From VRUE01 sp963774555 (GTDB taxonomy: Bacteria; Actinomycetota; Thermoleophilia; Solirubrobacterales; 70-9), in contig CAVZFL010000002.1 in the NCBI GenBank assembly GCA_963774555.1, positions 682,001 through 746,000 on the forward strand: 64,000 nucleotides of DNA, read 5' to 3'. Positions 30,449-41,033 of the stretch are shown piece by piece. The notes below the pieces were generated by a model. That model was not told the origin of the DNA, did no database searches, and was given only the letters and a program-made list of their open reading frames with translations. The position numbers and the translations under genes were made by a program. Positions within the stretch are counted from its first letter, which is position 1. The number at the start of each line of letters is the position of its first letter.

Positions 30449-31721
30449 ACGCCGGAACCGCCTCTTTCTCAGCCGGCTTCTCCGCCATCGCCTGCTCCGC
30501 CACCTCGGCTGCGTACCCCAGCCGCTCGGCGTACTCCCGCGCCTGCATCCGCGAGATGACCATGCGCTGGATCTCCGCCGTGCCCTCGAAGAGCTGGTAG
30601 ATCTTGGCGTCGCGGAACCACTTCTCCAGCGGGCACTCCTTGCTCCAGGCGTAGGGACCGACGAGGTCCATCAGGATCGTCGTCGCCCACATCGTCGTGT
30701 CGCCGGCCTTGAGCTTGGACATCGAGCCCTGGCCGCCGCGCATAGGGATGCCGTTGCGACCCATCCAGGCGGCGCGCTGGACGAGCAGGCGCGACGCTTC
30801 GATCTCGGTCGCGACATCGGCCAAGGTCTGTTGGATGCGCTGCTCCTGCAGGGCCGGGCGGCCCTCGATGCTCTCTCCGTCGAGGTACTCGAGCGTCCAC
30901 TCGTAGGCGGCCTGGGCGATGCCGAGGGCCGAGGCGCCGACCAGCGGCCGGGTCATCTCGAAGGTCGCCAGCGCGTCGGCGCCGCGCGACTTCTTGCCTT
31001 CGCGCCCGCGCTGCAGCTTGCGCTCCAGCTTCTCCTCGCCGCCGAGCAGGTTCTCGACCGGGATGCGGCAGTCCTCGAGCACGATCTCGGCCGTGTGCGA
31101 GGCGCGGATGCCGAGCTTGGACTCCTTCTTGCCCTGGGTGAGGCCGGGCGTGTCCTTGCCGACGACAAAGGAGGCCTGGCCGCGGGTGCCGAGCGCCGGG
31201 TCGACGGTGGCGACGACGACGTGGACGTCGGCGATGCCGCCGTTGGTGATGAAGACCTTGGTCCCGTTGAGGACCCACTCGTCACCGTCGCGCTTGGCGG
31301 TCGTCTTCAGGCTCTTGACGTCAGAGCCGGCCTGGGGCTCGGTAACGGCGTAGGCGCCGAGCTTGATCTCCTCGCCGCTGCCAAAGCACTCGGGGACCCA
31401 CTGGGCGATCTGCTCGGGGGTTCCCGAGGAGGCGATGCCCGCCGCGGCGAGCCCGGAGCCGGAGATCGCCAGGGCGGTGCCGGCGCAGCCCCAGTGGAAC
31501 TCCTCGGCCGAGATCACCTGCATCTGGCCCTGCTCGTCGCTGGCCGAGCGCTGGATCGCCTCGAGGCCACCGAAGCCCTGTTTGCGCGCCTCCTTGATCA
31601 CCTCCCAGGGAGTGCTCTCCTCTTCGTCGTGCTTGCGGGCGGCGGGCCTGATCACCTCGCGGGCGAAGGTGCGACAGCGCTCCTTGTACTCCAGCTGCTC
31701 GTCGTTAAGTGCGAAGTCCAT
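30447..31721 (-). CDS. Acyl-CoA dehydrogenase
   Basis: FAD-dependent first step of beta-oxidation. 424 residues: N-terminal helical domain, FAD/substrate region YAVTEPQAGSDVKSLKT and FITNGGIADVHVVVA, and the C-terminal catalytic base in YQLFEGTAEIQRMVISR (Glu in FEGT). A charged insertion (ERKLQRGREGKKSRG) precedes the third domain. Intact. A 16-bp palindromic operator sits 29 nt upstream, shared with the thiolase gene. Element F begins in the stop codon. Confidence 0.9.
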   Translation of the reverse strand: MDFALNDEQLEYKERCRTFAREVIRPAARKHDEEESTPWEVIKEARKQGFGGLEAIQRSASDEQGQMQVISAEEFHWGCAGTALAISGSGLAAAGIASSGTPEQIAQWVPECFGSGEEIKLGAYAVTEPQAGSDVKSLKTTAKRDGDEWVLNGTKVFITNGGIADVHVVVATVDPALGTRGQASFVVGKDTPGLTQGKKESKLGIRASHTAEIVLEDCRIPVENLLGGEEKLERKLQRGREGKKSRGADALATFEMTRPLVGASALGIAQAAYEWTLEYLDGESIEGRPALQEQRIQQTLADVATEIEASRLLVQRAAWMGRNGIPMRGGQGSMSKLKAGDTTMWATTILMDLVGPYAWSKECPLEKWFRDAKIYQLFEGTAEIQRMVISRMQAREYAERLGYAAEVAEQAMAEKPAEKEAVPA

Positions 31722-31749
31722 TCGGGATCCCCTCTGTGAAGTCGACTGA

Positions 31750-31765
31750 TTGACTGGTCAGTCAA
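31750..31765. promoter_or_regulatory. TetR-type palindromic operator (site 1)
   Basis: TTGACTGGTCAGTCAA: 7-bp arms around GT. It is 28 nt before the acyl-CoA dehydrogenase start. The identical 16-mer, also preceded by GA and followed by CCA, lies before the thiolase gene at 40117. TetR-family regulators of fatty-acid degradation bind sites of this kind; the regulator is not in the window. Confidence 0.65.
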
Positions 31766-31825
31766 CCAGTCCGGAACAGCTTAGCTGACCAGCCAGCCAC
31801 CGCCCCGCGTGTAGCTTTCCCGCGA

Positions 31826-33162
31826 GTGCCAGGCAAGCGCCCCATCAACGCCGACGTCCAGGCTCCGCACGCGCCCGATATTGACCCCCCTGGAGGTGAG
31901 TCAAAGTCGGATGCGCGTTCGGCGCACCGACGGCGCAGGCCGGTTCCGGGCGCGCTGAAGGCGATCGCCGGACTGGTCGTGGTCGCGATCGTCTTCCTGG
32001 TCGCGGCGATCGCTCGGCGGCGGCGGCTCGAACAAGGGCTCGAGCAAGCCCGCGCCGGCGCCCGCCCCTCCCCGGGCGGAACAGGCAAGCGAGGAAAAGC
32101 AGACACCGACGGCCGAGGCGGCCGAAGAGCTGGGCTATCCCTCCTTCGCCACCAACAACACGACGCGGGTCGGCGGTTCGGACCCGGCCACCACCGCCGC
32201 GGCCGTGGCCCTTGCCGTGTTCCCTTCGACGACCAGCGCCCAGCGACCCGCCGCGGTCACCCTGGCAGCGAAGACGAGTGGCAGGGCGCAGTCGCCGGCT
32301 CGGTCCTGATGGCAGCGCCGGTCCGGGCACCGCTGCTGATCTCCGCGGACAGCGAGCTGCCAGAGCCCACTTCGCAGGCCCTGGCAGCCCTCGATCCCCA
32401 GGGCAGCAAAGCGACCGGGGGCGTCCAGGCCTTCGCGATCGGCGACGCCGGCGCCGGACGGGCTGAAGACGACCTCGATCGAAGCGGCGGACCCCGCCTC
32501 GCTTGCCGCCATGATCGCCAGCCGGCGCGACAGGCTCTTCGGCGGGCCGCCGCGGCACGTCCTCCTCGTCAGCGAAGAGGACTCGGCCTTCGCCCTGCCC
32601 GCCGCCGCCTGGGCCGCCCGCTCCGGCGACCCCGTCCTCTTCAGCGGCGAAGACAAACTGCCGGCCGCGACCGCGAAGGCGCTGAAACGCCTCGTCAAGG
32701 TTCCGGTCTACGTCCTCGGCCCTTCCTCGGCGATCTCCTCCGACGTCTTCCGCGAAGTGAGCAGGATCGACAAGCGAGTTCGGCGGGTCTCGGGCGAGAG
32801 CCCGGCCGAAAACGCGATCGCCTTGGCCCGCTACTCCGACGGCGACTTCGGCTGGAACGTCAACGACCCCGGCCACGGCTTCGTCCTCGCCCGCAGCGAC
32901 TCGGCGATCGATGCCGCCATCGCCTCGCCGCTATCGGCCTCGGGCACCTGGGGGCCGCTGCTGCTCAGCGAAGACGCCGATACCCTGCCCAGGGTGCTGC
33001 GCGAATACATGCTCGACGTCAAGCCGGGCTACACGACCGATCCCGACTCGCGCCTTCTACAACCACGTCTGGGTGATCGGGGACCAGGAGGCCATCGACG
33101 TGAACCAGCAAGCCGAAATCGACCAGCTGGCCGAACTGGCCAAGATCGGGGGCGAACCGTGA
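31826..33162 (+). CDS. Exported protein with cell-wall-binding repeat 2-like domain (frame-shifted)
   Basis: Basic N-terminus with a membrane anchor (GLVVVAIVFLVAAIA), then sequence resembling CW_binding_2 proteins: TRVGGSDPATTAAAVALAVF, SGDPVLFSGEDKLPAAT, VYVLGPSSAISSDVF, SPAENAIALARYSDGDFGW and GPLLLSEDADTLP. Probably attached to the envelope. Coding moves between frames near 32030, 32260, 32450 and 33045; the last block ends HVWVIGDQEAIDVNQQAEID with stop at 33162. These are likely sequence errors. Start is the GTG at 31826. Its stop overlaps the next gene (GTGA). Confidence 0.72.
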
Positions 33163-33410
33163 GCGAGGCCGAGAGCCCCGACCTGCTGGGCAGCGCCCAC
33201 CAGGTCAGCGCCGAGGACATCCGCGCCCTCGCCGGCGCCTCCACCCCCCACTTCGCCCTGCAGGTCCGCAACCGGATCCGCAGGTTGATCGAGCCGCTGC
33301 CCGCGGACGACCCGGCGCGGATCGAGGGCGAGCGCCGGATCGCCGAGCTCGAGGAGCTCGCCGAGCACAGCGGTGACCCGCGCGGGACGATGGGAATCGG
33401 CCACCGGTGA
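33159..33410 (+). CDS. Small hypothetical protein, 83 aa
   Basis: Acidic helical protein (AHQVSAEDIRALAGASTPHF; RIEGERRIAELEELAEH). It starts at a GTG overlapping the upstream stop and ends overlapping the GTG of the metallo-beta-lactamase gene, so all three are coupled. Function unknown. Conserved position inside a tight operon argues that it is real. Confidence 0.65.
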   Translation: MSEAESPDLLGSAHQVSAEDIRALAGASTPHFALQVRNRIRRLIEPLPADDPARIEGERRIAELEELAEHSGDPRGTMGIGHR

Positions 33411-34075
33411 AGCCGCTCGCTGCCGGCGTTTGGCGGCTCAAGCAGTTCCCGGCGCCGAGCGTCAACGTCTACCTCGCCGAGGACGTGCTGATCGACGCCG
33501 GCACGCGCTGGGATCGCGGTCGCGTCTTCGCCGAGATCGAGGGACGCGAGATCTCGCTGCTCGCCCTCACCCACGTGCACCCCGACCACCAGGGCGTCGC
33601 CAAGGACGTCTGTGAGGCCCGCGATATCCCACTCGCCTGCCACGCCGACGACGTCGACGCGATGGAGGGCCGGCGTCCGGTCCAGGAGGCGGCACCCGGA
33701 AACCCCTTCAACCGCGTCATCAGGCGCTTCTGGGAGGGGCCGCCCTGCAAGGTCGATCGGGTCCTGCGGGAGGGCGACGAGGTCGCCGGCTTCCGGGTCG
33801 TCCACGCGCCCGGCCACGCCCGCGGCGAGGTGATCTTCTTTCGCGAGTCCGACCGCACGGCGATCTGCGGCGACGTGATCCGCAACATGAGCTACGCGAC
33901 CGGCCTGCCCGGAGTCAAGGAGCCGCCGGACGCCTTCACCTACGACCCGGCTGAGAACCGCCGCTCGATCCGCAAGCTGGCCGAACTCAACCCAAGCCTG
34001 ATCCTTCCCGGCCACGGCCCGGCCGTGACCGACATCGCCGCCTTTGAGCGTTTCGTCACCAGCCTCGACGGGTAG
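33407..34075 (+). CDS. MBL-fold metallo-hydrolase
   Basis: 222-residue metallo-beta-lactamase fold hydrolase. The dinuclear metal motif is LTHVHPDHQG (H-x-H-x-D-H), with further ligands in APGHARGE (His), CGDVIR (Asp) and LPGHGPAV (His). This set is that of glyoxalase II-like enzymes; the substrate is unknown. The GTG start overlaps the preceding stop by 4 bp. Confidence 0.88.
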   Translation: MKPLAAGVWRLKQFPAPSVNVYLAEDVLIDAGTRWDRGRVFAEIEGREISLLALTHVHPDHQGVAKDVCEARDIPLACHADDVDAMEGRRPVQEAAPGNPFNRVIRRFWEGPPCKVDRVLREGDEVAGFRVVHAPGHARGEVIFFRESDRTAICGDVIRNMSYATGLPGVKEPPDAFTYDPAENRRSIRKLAELNPSLILPGHGPAVTDIAAFERFVTSLDG

Positions 34076-34126
34076 CGCGCCGGCAGGGCTTCGGAGAGCG
34101 AAGCTAACCTCGAGAAGGGAGTCTCG

Positions 34127-34651
34127 ATGAGGAAGCTGAGGAGCAGGAGACCATCGCCGGCGATGGTCGTGGCGCTGCTGGCTCTTTTCGTCGCGCTGGC
34201 AGGAACGGCATGGGCGGCGCAATCGATCAACGGGGGCGCGATCAAGAAGCAGACGATCGGCGCCGGCAAGCTCAAGCACAAGACCCTGACCGGCTACCAG
34301 ATCAACCTCAACAAGCTCGGCACGGTGCCGTCGGCAAAGCGAGCCGCGCACACCTACTGGGCAGTGGTCAACAACCCGCCGGGGGCCGGCAACGCTGCCT
34401 TGGCACGAGCCAGCGACACGGGAATCACCGCCACCGAGGGCGGTGGTGCTGTCGTGGTGGTCTTGCCGACCAACGTCAGCGTCTGCGCCAACGTCGCCGG
34501 CCGCAACAACGCCGGGACAACGGTGCCGGGCGCAGGCTATGCCCAGACCAACGTCTCGCCGGCAAATCCCAACGCGATCGAAGTTCGTACCCGCGACGAA
34601 AAAGGCGCTGACGCAGACGCCGACTTTCACCTGATCGTCGTCTGCCCGTAA
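34127..34651 (+). CDS. Exported protein with lineage-typical N-terminus
   Basis: 174 residues. The N-terminus MRKLRSRRPSPAMVVALLAL leads into a signal peptide that ends near AWA-AQ. I know this RRPSPAMVV opening from many secreted proteins of Solirubrobacterales; function is unknown. The mature part is Ala/Gly/Thr-rich with two Cys (VSVCANV and VVCP at the end) that could form a disulfide. An AAGGGAG ribosome site precedes the ATG. Confidence 0.7.
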   Translation: MRKLRSRRPSPAMVVALLALFVALAGTAWAAQSINGGAIKKQTIGAGKLKHKTLTGYQINLNKLGTVPSAKRAAHTYWAVVNNPPGAGNAALARASDTGITATEGGGAVVVVLPTNVSVCANVAGRNNAGTTVPGAGYAQTNVSPANPNAIEVRTRDEKGADADADFHLIVVCP

Positions 34652-34668
34652 CGGCTACGCTGGAGCGC

Positions 34669-34872
34669 GTGAGCGAGATCGAACACGGGTTCAAGGAGGG
34701 CGACAAGGTCTGGGTCGAGGACGGCGACGGCAAGCACCATCCCGGCATCTTCGTCGCCGACAACGAGAGCTCAGGTTGGTTCGGCGGCGGCCCCAGCGCC
34801 TACGTCGTCCACCCCGAGGCCAAGCAGGCCGAGGTCGTCTCCACCTTCCGCATCACTCCGCGCGACGAGTAG
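34669..34872 (+). CDS. Small hypothetical protein, 67 aa
   Basis: Cytoplasmic, strand-rich: FKEGDKVWVEDGDGKHHPGI then GPSAYVVHPEAKQAEVVSTF, suggesting an SH3-like barrel. GTG start at 34669, 17 nt after the preceding gene. Function unknown. A long hairpin (element G) follows 8 nt after the stop. Confidence 0.6.
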   Translation: MSEIEHGFKEGDKVWVEDGDGKHHPGIFVADNESSGWFGGGPSAYVVHPEAKQAEVVSTFRITPRDE

Positions 34873-34880
34873 CGGTCGAG

Positions 34881-34959
34881 AGGGCTGTCGGGCACCCTCC
34901 CCAAAACGCTCGGCAGGAGCCTCGCTTGAGTGTTTTGGGGGAGGGTGCCCGACAGCCCT
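34881..34959. terminator. Long hairpin in convergent spacer (element G)
   Basis: A stem of about 36 bp with one bulged base; the outer 27 bp are otherwise perfect (GGGCTGTCGGGCACCCTCCC on the left). It lies 8 nt after the plus-strand stop and 17 nt from the opposing stop at 34977, fitting a bidirectional terminator. The GTCGGGCACC arm segment recurs in element C. Confidence 0.7.
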
Positions 34960-34976
34960 TCCTACCCAGCTCGAAT

Positions 34977-36005
34977 TCAGGCTGTGGGGCCGAAGGCGTC
35001 GATGATGCGGGTTTGGAACTCGGAGAGCTCCTCGGGGGAGATGAAGTAGGTCGGAGGGGTTAGGAAGAGGCCGTCGGCGCGTTCGGCGGTGGCTTCGACG
35101 CGGGCGCGGACCTTGTCGAGCGGGCCGGCGGCGCAGTAGGCGTCGACCATCTCATCGCTGATCGAGGCAGGGACGGCGGCGAGGTCGCCGCGGCGGAAGG
35201 CGTCGCCGGCGGCGACGGCGTTGTCGGCGAAGCCGTGCAGCTCCCAGAGCGGCATGTAGGTCTTGACCGTGGCGTAGAAGGAGATCGTGCGGCGGGCCAT
35301 CTCGATCGCGCGCCCCTCGTCGTCGTCGATTGCGCAGCACACGGTCGGCAGGTAGTCGAAGGTCTTGCGCTCGCGGCCGGAGCGACGCAGGCCCTCTTCA
35401 AAGGAGCTGACCACGACCTCGTCGATCCAGCGCAGGCTCTGGATCGGGTGGCCGATCAGGCCGTCGGCGACATCGCCCGCCATCCGGCACATCCCGCCCT
35501 GCACGCCGGCGGTGTAGATCGGCACCGACTCGCGCGGCGCCGGATGGGGGCGCACCCAGCCCTTGATGTCGATGTCGTAGTAGGAGCCCTCGTAGCGAAT
35601 CGGCTCGCCCACGCCGGCCTGCTGCATGATCAGCCGCGTGGCCTCGATCGCCTCACGCAGGTGCGGCGCCGGCTTGCCGTACTCGGCGTTGTGCCAGGTT
35701 TCGTTCAGCCGTTTGACGCCGGAGCCGAGGCCGAGGCGGAAGCGGCCGCCGGACATCTCGTCGATGTCGAGGGCGCTGACGGCGAGGATGAAGGGGCTGC
35801 GGGTGAAGGCCCAGGCAATGCCGGTGGCGACATCGATCTTCTCGGTCTTGCCGGCGAGGTAGGCGGCCTGGGTGACCGAGGAGCGGAACAGCTCAGGGGC
35901 CCAGACGCACTCGACGCCGGCGGCCTCGGCACGCCTGGTCTCAGCCTCGAGGTCGGCGACCGAGGTGCCGATCGCGGCGACGGAGATGCGGTCGAGCGCG
36001 CCCAC
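34977..36005 (-). CDS. LLM-class oxidoreductase, probably F420-dependent
   Basis: 342-residue luciferase-like TIM barrel: AETRRAEAAGVECVWAPELF, ATGIAWAFTRSPFILA, RFRLGLGSGVKRLNETWHN, VPIYTAGVQGGMCRMAGDVA. The GLGSGV and trailing motifs match F420-dependent actinobacterial members rather than FMN luciferases. Start is GTG 36005, 7 nt after the stop of the upstream acyl-CoA dehydrogenase, so it is in the same operon; upstream in-frame sequence reads through that gene and is not coding. Substrate unknown, perhaps an acyl-CoA or sterol intermediate. Confidence 0.85.
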   Translation of the reverse strand: MGALDRISVAAIGTSVADLEAETRRAEAAGVECVWAPELFRSSVTQAAYLAGKTEKIDVATGIAWAFTRSPFILAVSALDIDEMSGGRFRLGLGSGVKRLNETWHNAEYGKPAPHLREAIEATRLIMQQAGVGEPIRYEGSYYDIDIKGWVRPHPAPRESVPIYTAGVQGGMCRMAGDVADGLIGHPIQSLRWIDEVVVSSFEEGLRRSGRERKTFDYLPTVCCAIDDDEGRAIEMARRTISFYATVKTYMPLWELHGFADNAVAAGDAFRRGDLAAVPASISDEMVDAYCAAGPLDKVRARVEATAERADGLFLTPPTYFISPEELSEFQTRIIDAFGPTA

Positions 36006-36012
36006 CGAAGCG

Positions 36013-37134
36013 TCAGGCTGGAACCGGCTCGGCCGTGGCCAGCACGGCGTCGGCAACCCGTTCGCGGTGCCACTTGGCGTCGCCGAACATCGCCGCGTTG
36101 GCCTTGCCACGCTTGAGGAAGAAGTGCAGATCGTGCTCCCAGGTGAAGCCGATCCCGCCGTGCACCTGGATCGAGGCGTCGGGAACGCGCCAACCGGCAT
36201 CGGATGCGTAAGCCTTGGCCATCGAGGCAGCGCGCGGCAGCGACTCCGGCTCGGCGTCGGCGGCCCAGGCGGCGCCGTAGACGGCAGAGCGGGCGTTCTC
36301 GGTCTCGAGCAGCATCTGCGCACAGCGGTGCGAGACGGCTTGGTAGGAGCCGATCGGCCGACCGAACTGCTGGCGGTCCTTGGCGTACTCGACCGCCATC
36401 TCCATCGTGCGCTGGGCGATCCCGGTCGACTCGGCGGCGAGGGCGACACAGAGCCTGAAGAAGACGGGGTAATAGTCGGCCTCGGCGGCCGGCAGCGAGT
36501 CCTCCGCCGCAACCCGGACGCCGTCGAAGCGAACCGCGTAGAGGCGGCGGGTGAGGTCGATCGAGATCGAGGGGGTAATCGAGACGCCCGCCGCGTCACG
36601 CTCGACGACGTGACGGCGGCCGTCCGAGGTGGCGACGAGGAAGAAGTCGGCGCTGGCCGCGTCGATCACCAGCACCTTCTCGCCGTCGAGGACGATGCCG
36701 TCGCCGTCGGCGCGCGCATCCATCGTGAAGGAGCCGACCGTGGCCGGGCCACCGGCGTCCCAGAGGGCGGGCGTGCCGCGCAGCTTGCCCTCGGCCAGCG
36801 GCCGCAGGAAGCGCTCCCGCTGATCGTCGGAGCCGCAGAGCGAGAGGGCGAGCCCGGCGATCGTGTTGGAGAAGAGCGGCGAGGGCGCCAGGGCGTAGCC
36901 CATCTCCTCGAAGAGGACGGCGAGCTCGACGATGCCGAGGCCGTGTCCGCCCCACTCCTCGGGCAGCGCCAGCCCGGCCCAGCCCAGCTCGGCCATCTCG
37001 TCCCAGTCCGACTGCTCGAAGCCGTGCTCGCTCTCGGTCAGCTGACGGATGCGCTCGGACTTGTAGCGCGCGGCGAGGAAGTCGTGAGCCGTGGCCTTGA
37101 TCGCCCGCTGCTCGTCGGTGAGGTCGAAGTACAC
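36013..37134 (-). CDS. Acyl-CoA dehydrogenase, small partner type
   Basis: 373 residues opening MYFDLTDEQRAIKATAHDFL. It has the helical N-domain, MGYALAPSPLFSNTIAG, and C-terminal YAKDRQQFGRPIGSYQAVSH and QVHGGIGFTWEHDLHFFLKR. The usual catalytic Glu context is absent, as in the non-catalytic or second subunits of the alpha2beta2 acyl-CoA dehydrogenases used for steroid side chains. The next gene upstream encodes a plausible partner, with a 6-nt gap. Confidence 0.9.
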   Translation of the reverse strand: MYFDLTDEQRAIKATAHDFLAARYKSERIRQLTESEHGFEQSDWDEMAELGWAGLALPEEWGGHGLGIVELAVLFEEMGYALAPSPLFSNTIAGLALSLCGSDDQRERFLRPLAEGKLRGTPALWDAGGPATVGSFTMDARADGDGIVLDGEKVLVIDAASADFFLVATSDGRRHVVERDAAGVSITPSISIDLTRRLYAVRFDGVRVAAEDSLPAAEADYYPVFFRLCVALAAESTGIAQRTMEMAVEYAKDRQQFGRPIGSYQAVSHRCAQMLLETENARSAVYGAAWAADAEPESLPRAASMAKAYASDAGWRVPDASIQVHGGIGFTWEHDLHFFLKRGKANAAMFGDAKWHRERVADAVLATAEPVPA

Positions 37135-37140
37135 GGCTGG

Positions 37141-38319
37141 CTAACGCATCCTCGGCAGCCCGAGCACCCGCTCGGCGATGATGTTCTTGAGGATGTCGGT
37201 GGTGCCGCCCTCGATCGAGTTGGCGCGCGAGCGCAGAAAGCTGTACTGCCAGGCACCGCCGGCGACCGCGTGCTCGTCGCCGCGCCCGAGCGGCGCGTAG
37301 GCGCCCTCGATGTCAAGTGCCAGCTCGGCAATGCGCTGGTTGATGTCGGCCCATTGCCACTTGCCGAGCGAGCCCTCCGGGCCCGGAATCCCCGACTGCA
37401 TCGTCTTGGTCAAGCCGCGGTAGGCGTTGAGCCGCATCGTCTCGGCCTCGATGTGGAGTTGGGCGAGACGCTGGCGAAAGACCGGATCGTCCGCCGCGCT
37501 GTCGCCGTTAACGCGGGTCTCGGCGGCCAGCGCGCCAAGCCGGTTGAGGCTGTTGGCGACCTGGGCGATCGCGCCGAAGGCAAGCCCGGCGCGCTCGTTC
37601 ATCAGCGTCGTGATCGCCACCGACCAGCCGTCGCCGACCTCGCCGATCACGTTCGAGTCGGGAATCCGCGCCTCCTCGATGAAGACCTCGTTGAACTCGC
37701 CCTCGCCGGTGATCTGGACCAGTGGCTTTGCCTCGACCCCGGGCTGGTCCATGTCCATCAGGAAGTAGGTCAGGCCCTTGTGCTTCGGCGCGTCGGGGTC
37801 GGTGCGGGCGACCAGCATGCACCACTTGGCGTACTGAGCGAAGGTGGTCCAGACCTTCTGCCCGGTGACGACCCATTCGTCGCCGTCCTTGACCGCGCGC
37901 GTCTTCAGCGAGGCGAGGTCCGAGCCCGACTCCGGCTCGGAGAAGCCCTGGCACCAGATCTCCTCGGCAGTGAGGATCGGCTCGAGGTAGCGCTGCTTCT
38001 GCGCATCGGTGCCGTGCGCGATGACGACCGGCCCGCCCATCGCCAAGCCGAGCACGTTGGCCGGGCTGGGCGCCTCCAGGCGCGCCGCCTCGCCGACGAA
38101 GATCGCCTGCTCGATCAGGGTCGCGCCGCGGCCGCCGTACTCCTTCGGCCAGGAGATCCCGGCCCAACCGGCGACGTGCATCTTCCGCTGCCACTCGCGC
38201 CGGAAGGCCATCACCTCCTCCAAACCCGCCTCGGGCTCCGGGCCTGGATGGTTCTCTTCGATCCAGGCCCGGACCTCGTCGCGGAACTGCTGCTCGGAGG
38301 GCGAGAGGGTCAGGTCCAT
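37141..38319 (-). CDS. Acyl-CoA dehydrogenase, catalytic partner type
   Basis: 392 residues: MDLTLSPSEQQFRDEVRAWI, substrate/FAD region GFSEPESGSDLASLKTRAV and WTTFAQYAKWCMLVART, and C-terminal SIEGGTTDILKNIIAERVLG with the glutamate of EGGT. Together with the adjacent acyl-CoA dehydrogenase it likely forms a heteromeric enzyme like FadE pairs of actinobacterial sterol breakdown. Intact. Confidence 0.9.
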   Translation of the reverse strand: MDLTLSPSEQQFRDEVRAWIEENHPGPEPEAGLEEVMAFRREWQRKMHVAGWAGISWPKEYGGRGATLIEQAIFVGEAARLEAPSPANVLGLAMGGPVVIAHGTDAQKQRYLEPILTAEEIWCQGFSEPESGSDLASLKTRAVKDGDEWVVTGQKVWTTFAQYAKWCMLVARTDPDAPKHKGLTYFLMDMDQPGVEAKPLVQITGEGEFNEVFIEEARIPDSNVIGEVGDGWSVAITTLMNERAGLAFGAIAQVANSLNRLGALAAETRVNGDSAADDPVFRQRLAQLHIEAETMRLNAYRGLTKTMQSGIPGPEGSLGKWQWADINQRIAELALDIEGAYAPLGRGDEHAVAGGAWQYSFLRSRANSIEGGTTDILKNIIAERVLGLPRMR

Positions 38320-38361
38320 CGGCCGCTGAGCATAGCGGCCGACTGGCCGAGCAGCCAGGGA

Positions 38362-38853
38362 TTAACGGGTGGCACAGGTTTTGAAGCCGTATTCCGTCGC
38401 CAGCTTGTCGGCCTTTTCGAAACCGGGCAGTGTGCCCTGGACCGCGAGTTTAGGCTGTGCTTCGGCTTCTTCGGTCCCTTCTGTGCGCGCGGCCAGGATC
38501 GCTTCGACCTTTTCTTCGTCACCACTGGGAGCACCCAGGGCACGTATGTCTTCGAGTTCCTGCTCGATATTGGCAACGAGCACCGTTTCGATCAGTTCGG
38601 AGAACTGATCTTCGGTTGGGTTCGCGAGGTTTTTGTTTTCGCTCGTGAAGGTTTTGAAGTCCTTCTGAATTCGTTCTTCGGCTTCCTTACAGGCAGCGTC
38701 TGCTTCCTTGATGAACTGGCCCTTGGAAATCGACGACGCCGTCACTTCACTGCTGCTGTCGCTGCTCCCGCCGCATCCCGCCCAAACGAGGCCCGCTGCA
38801 ATGAGGCCGATGATCAATGCAGTTACTCGAATCCCCACTTTTCTCCCCTCCAA
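38362..38853 (-). CDS. Lipoprotein, hypothetical
   Basis: 163 residues. Signal peptide ALIIGLIAAGLVW followed by lipobox AGCGG, a Ser-rich linker, then a helical domain with two more Cys (ADAACKEAEERIQ and the C-terminal FKTCATR). The base composition is visibly more A/T-rich than its neighbours, and codon choice differs, so it could have been acquired. Function unknown. Confidence 0.65.
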   Translation of the reverse strand: MEGRKVGIRVTALIIGLIAAGLVWAGCGGSSDSSSEVTASSISKGQFIKEADAACKEAEERIQKDFKTFTSENKNLANPTEDQFSELIETVLVANIEQELEDIRALGAPSGDEEKVEAILAARTEGTEEAEAQPKLAVQGTLPGFEKADKLATEYGFKTCATR

Positions 38854-38908
38854 TTCCCTTGACTGGTGGGGGAAATCTACACGTTCTGAGCGAGATACGC
38901 GGAAATCC

Positions 38909-40096
<1,188 letters not shown>

Positions 40097-40116
40097 CGAA
40101 GTCCTCCGTTACGCGA

Positions 40117-40132
40117 TTGACTGGTCAGTCAA
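40117..40132. promoter_or_regulatory. TetR-type palindromic operator (site 2)
   Basis: TTGACTGGTCAGTCAA, identical to the site at 31750 including flanking GA and CCA. It is 20 nt before the thiolase start and 51 nt before the divergent 3-hydroxyacyl-CoA dehydrogenase start, so it could control both. Confidence 0.65.
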
Positions 40133-40183
40133 CCAAGGGTACCCGGCGCGCGGACTGGACGGACGGCGTGATAGGAACCCGCC

Positions 40184-41008
<825 letters not shown>

Positions 41009-41033
41009 CGTTTTCGCGCCGCCCCACTCACGC

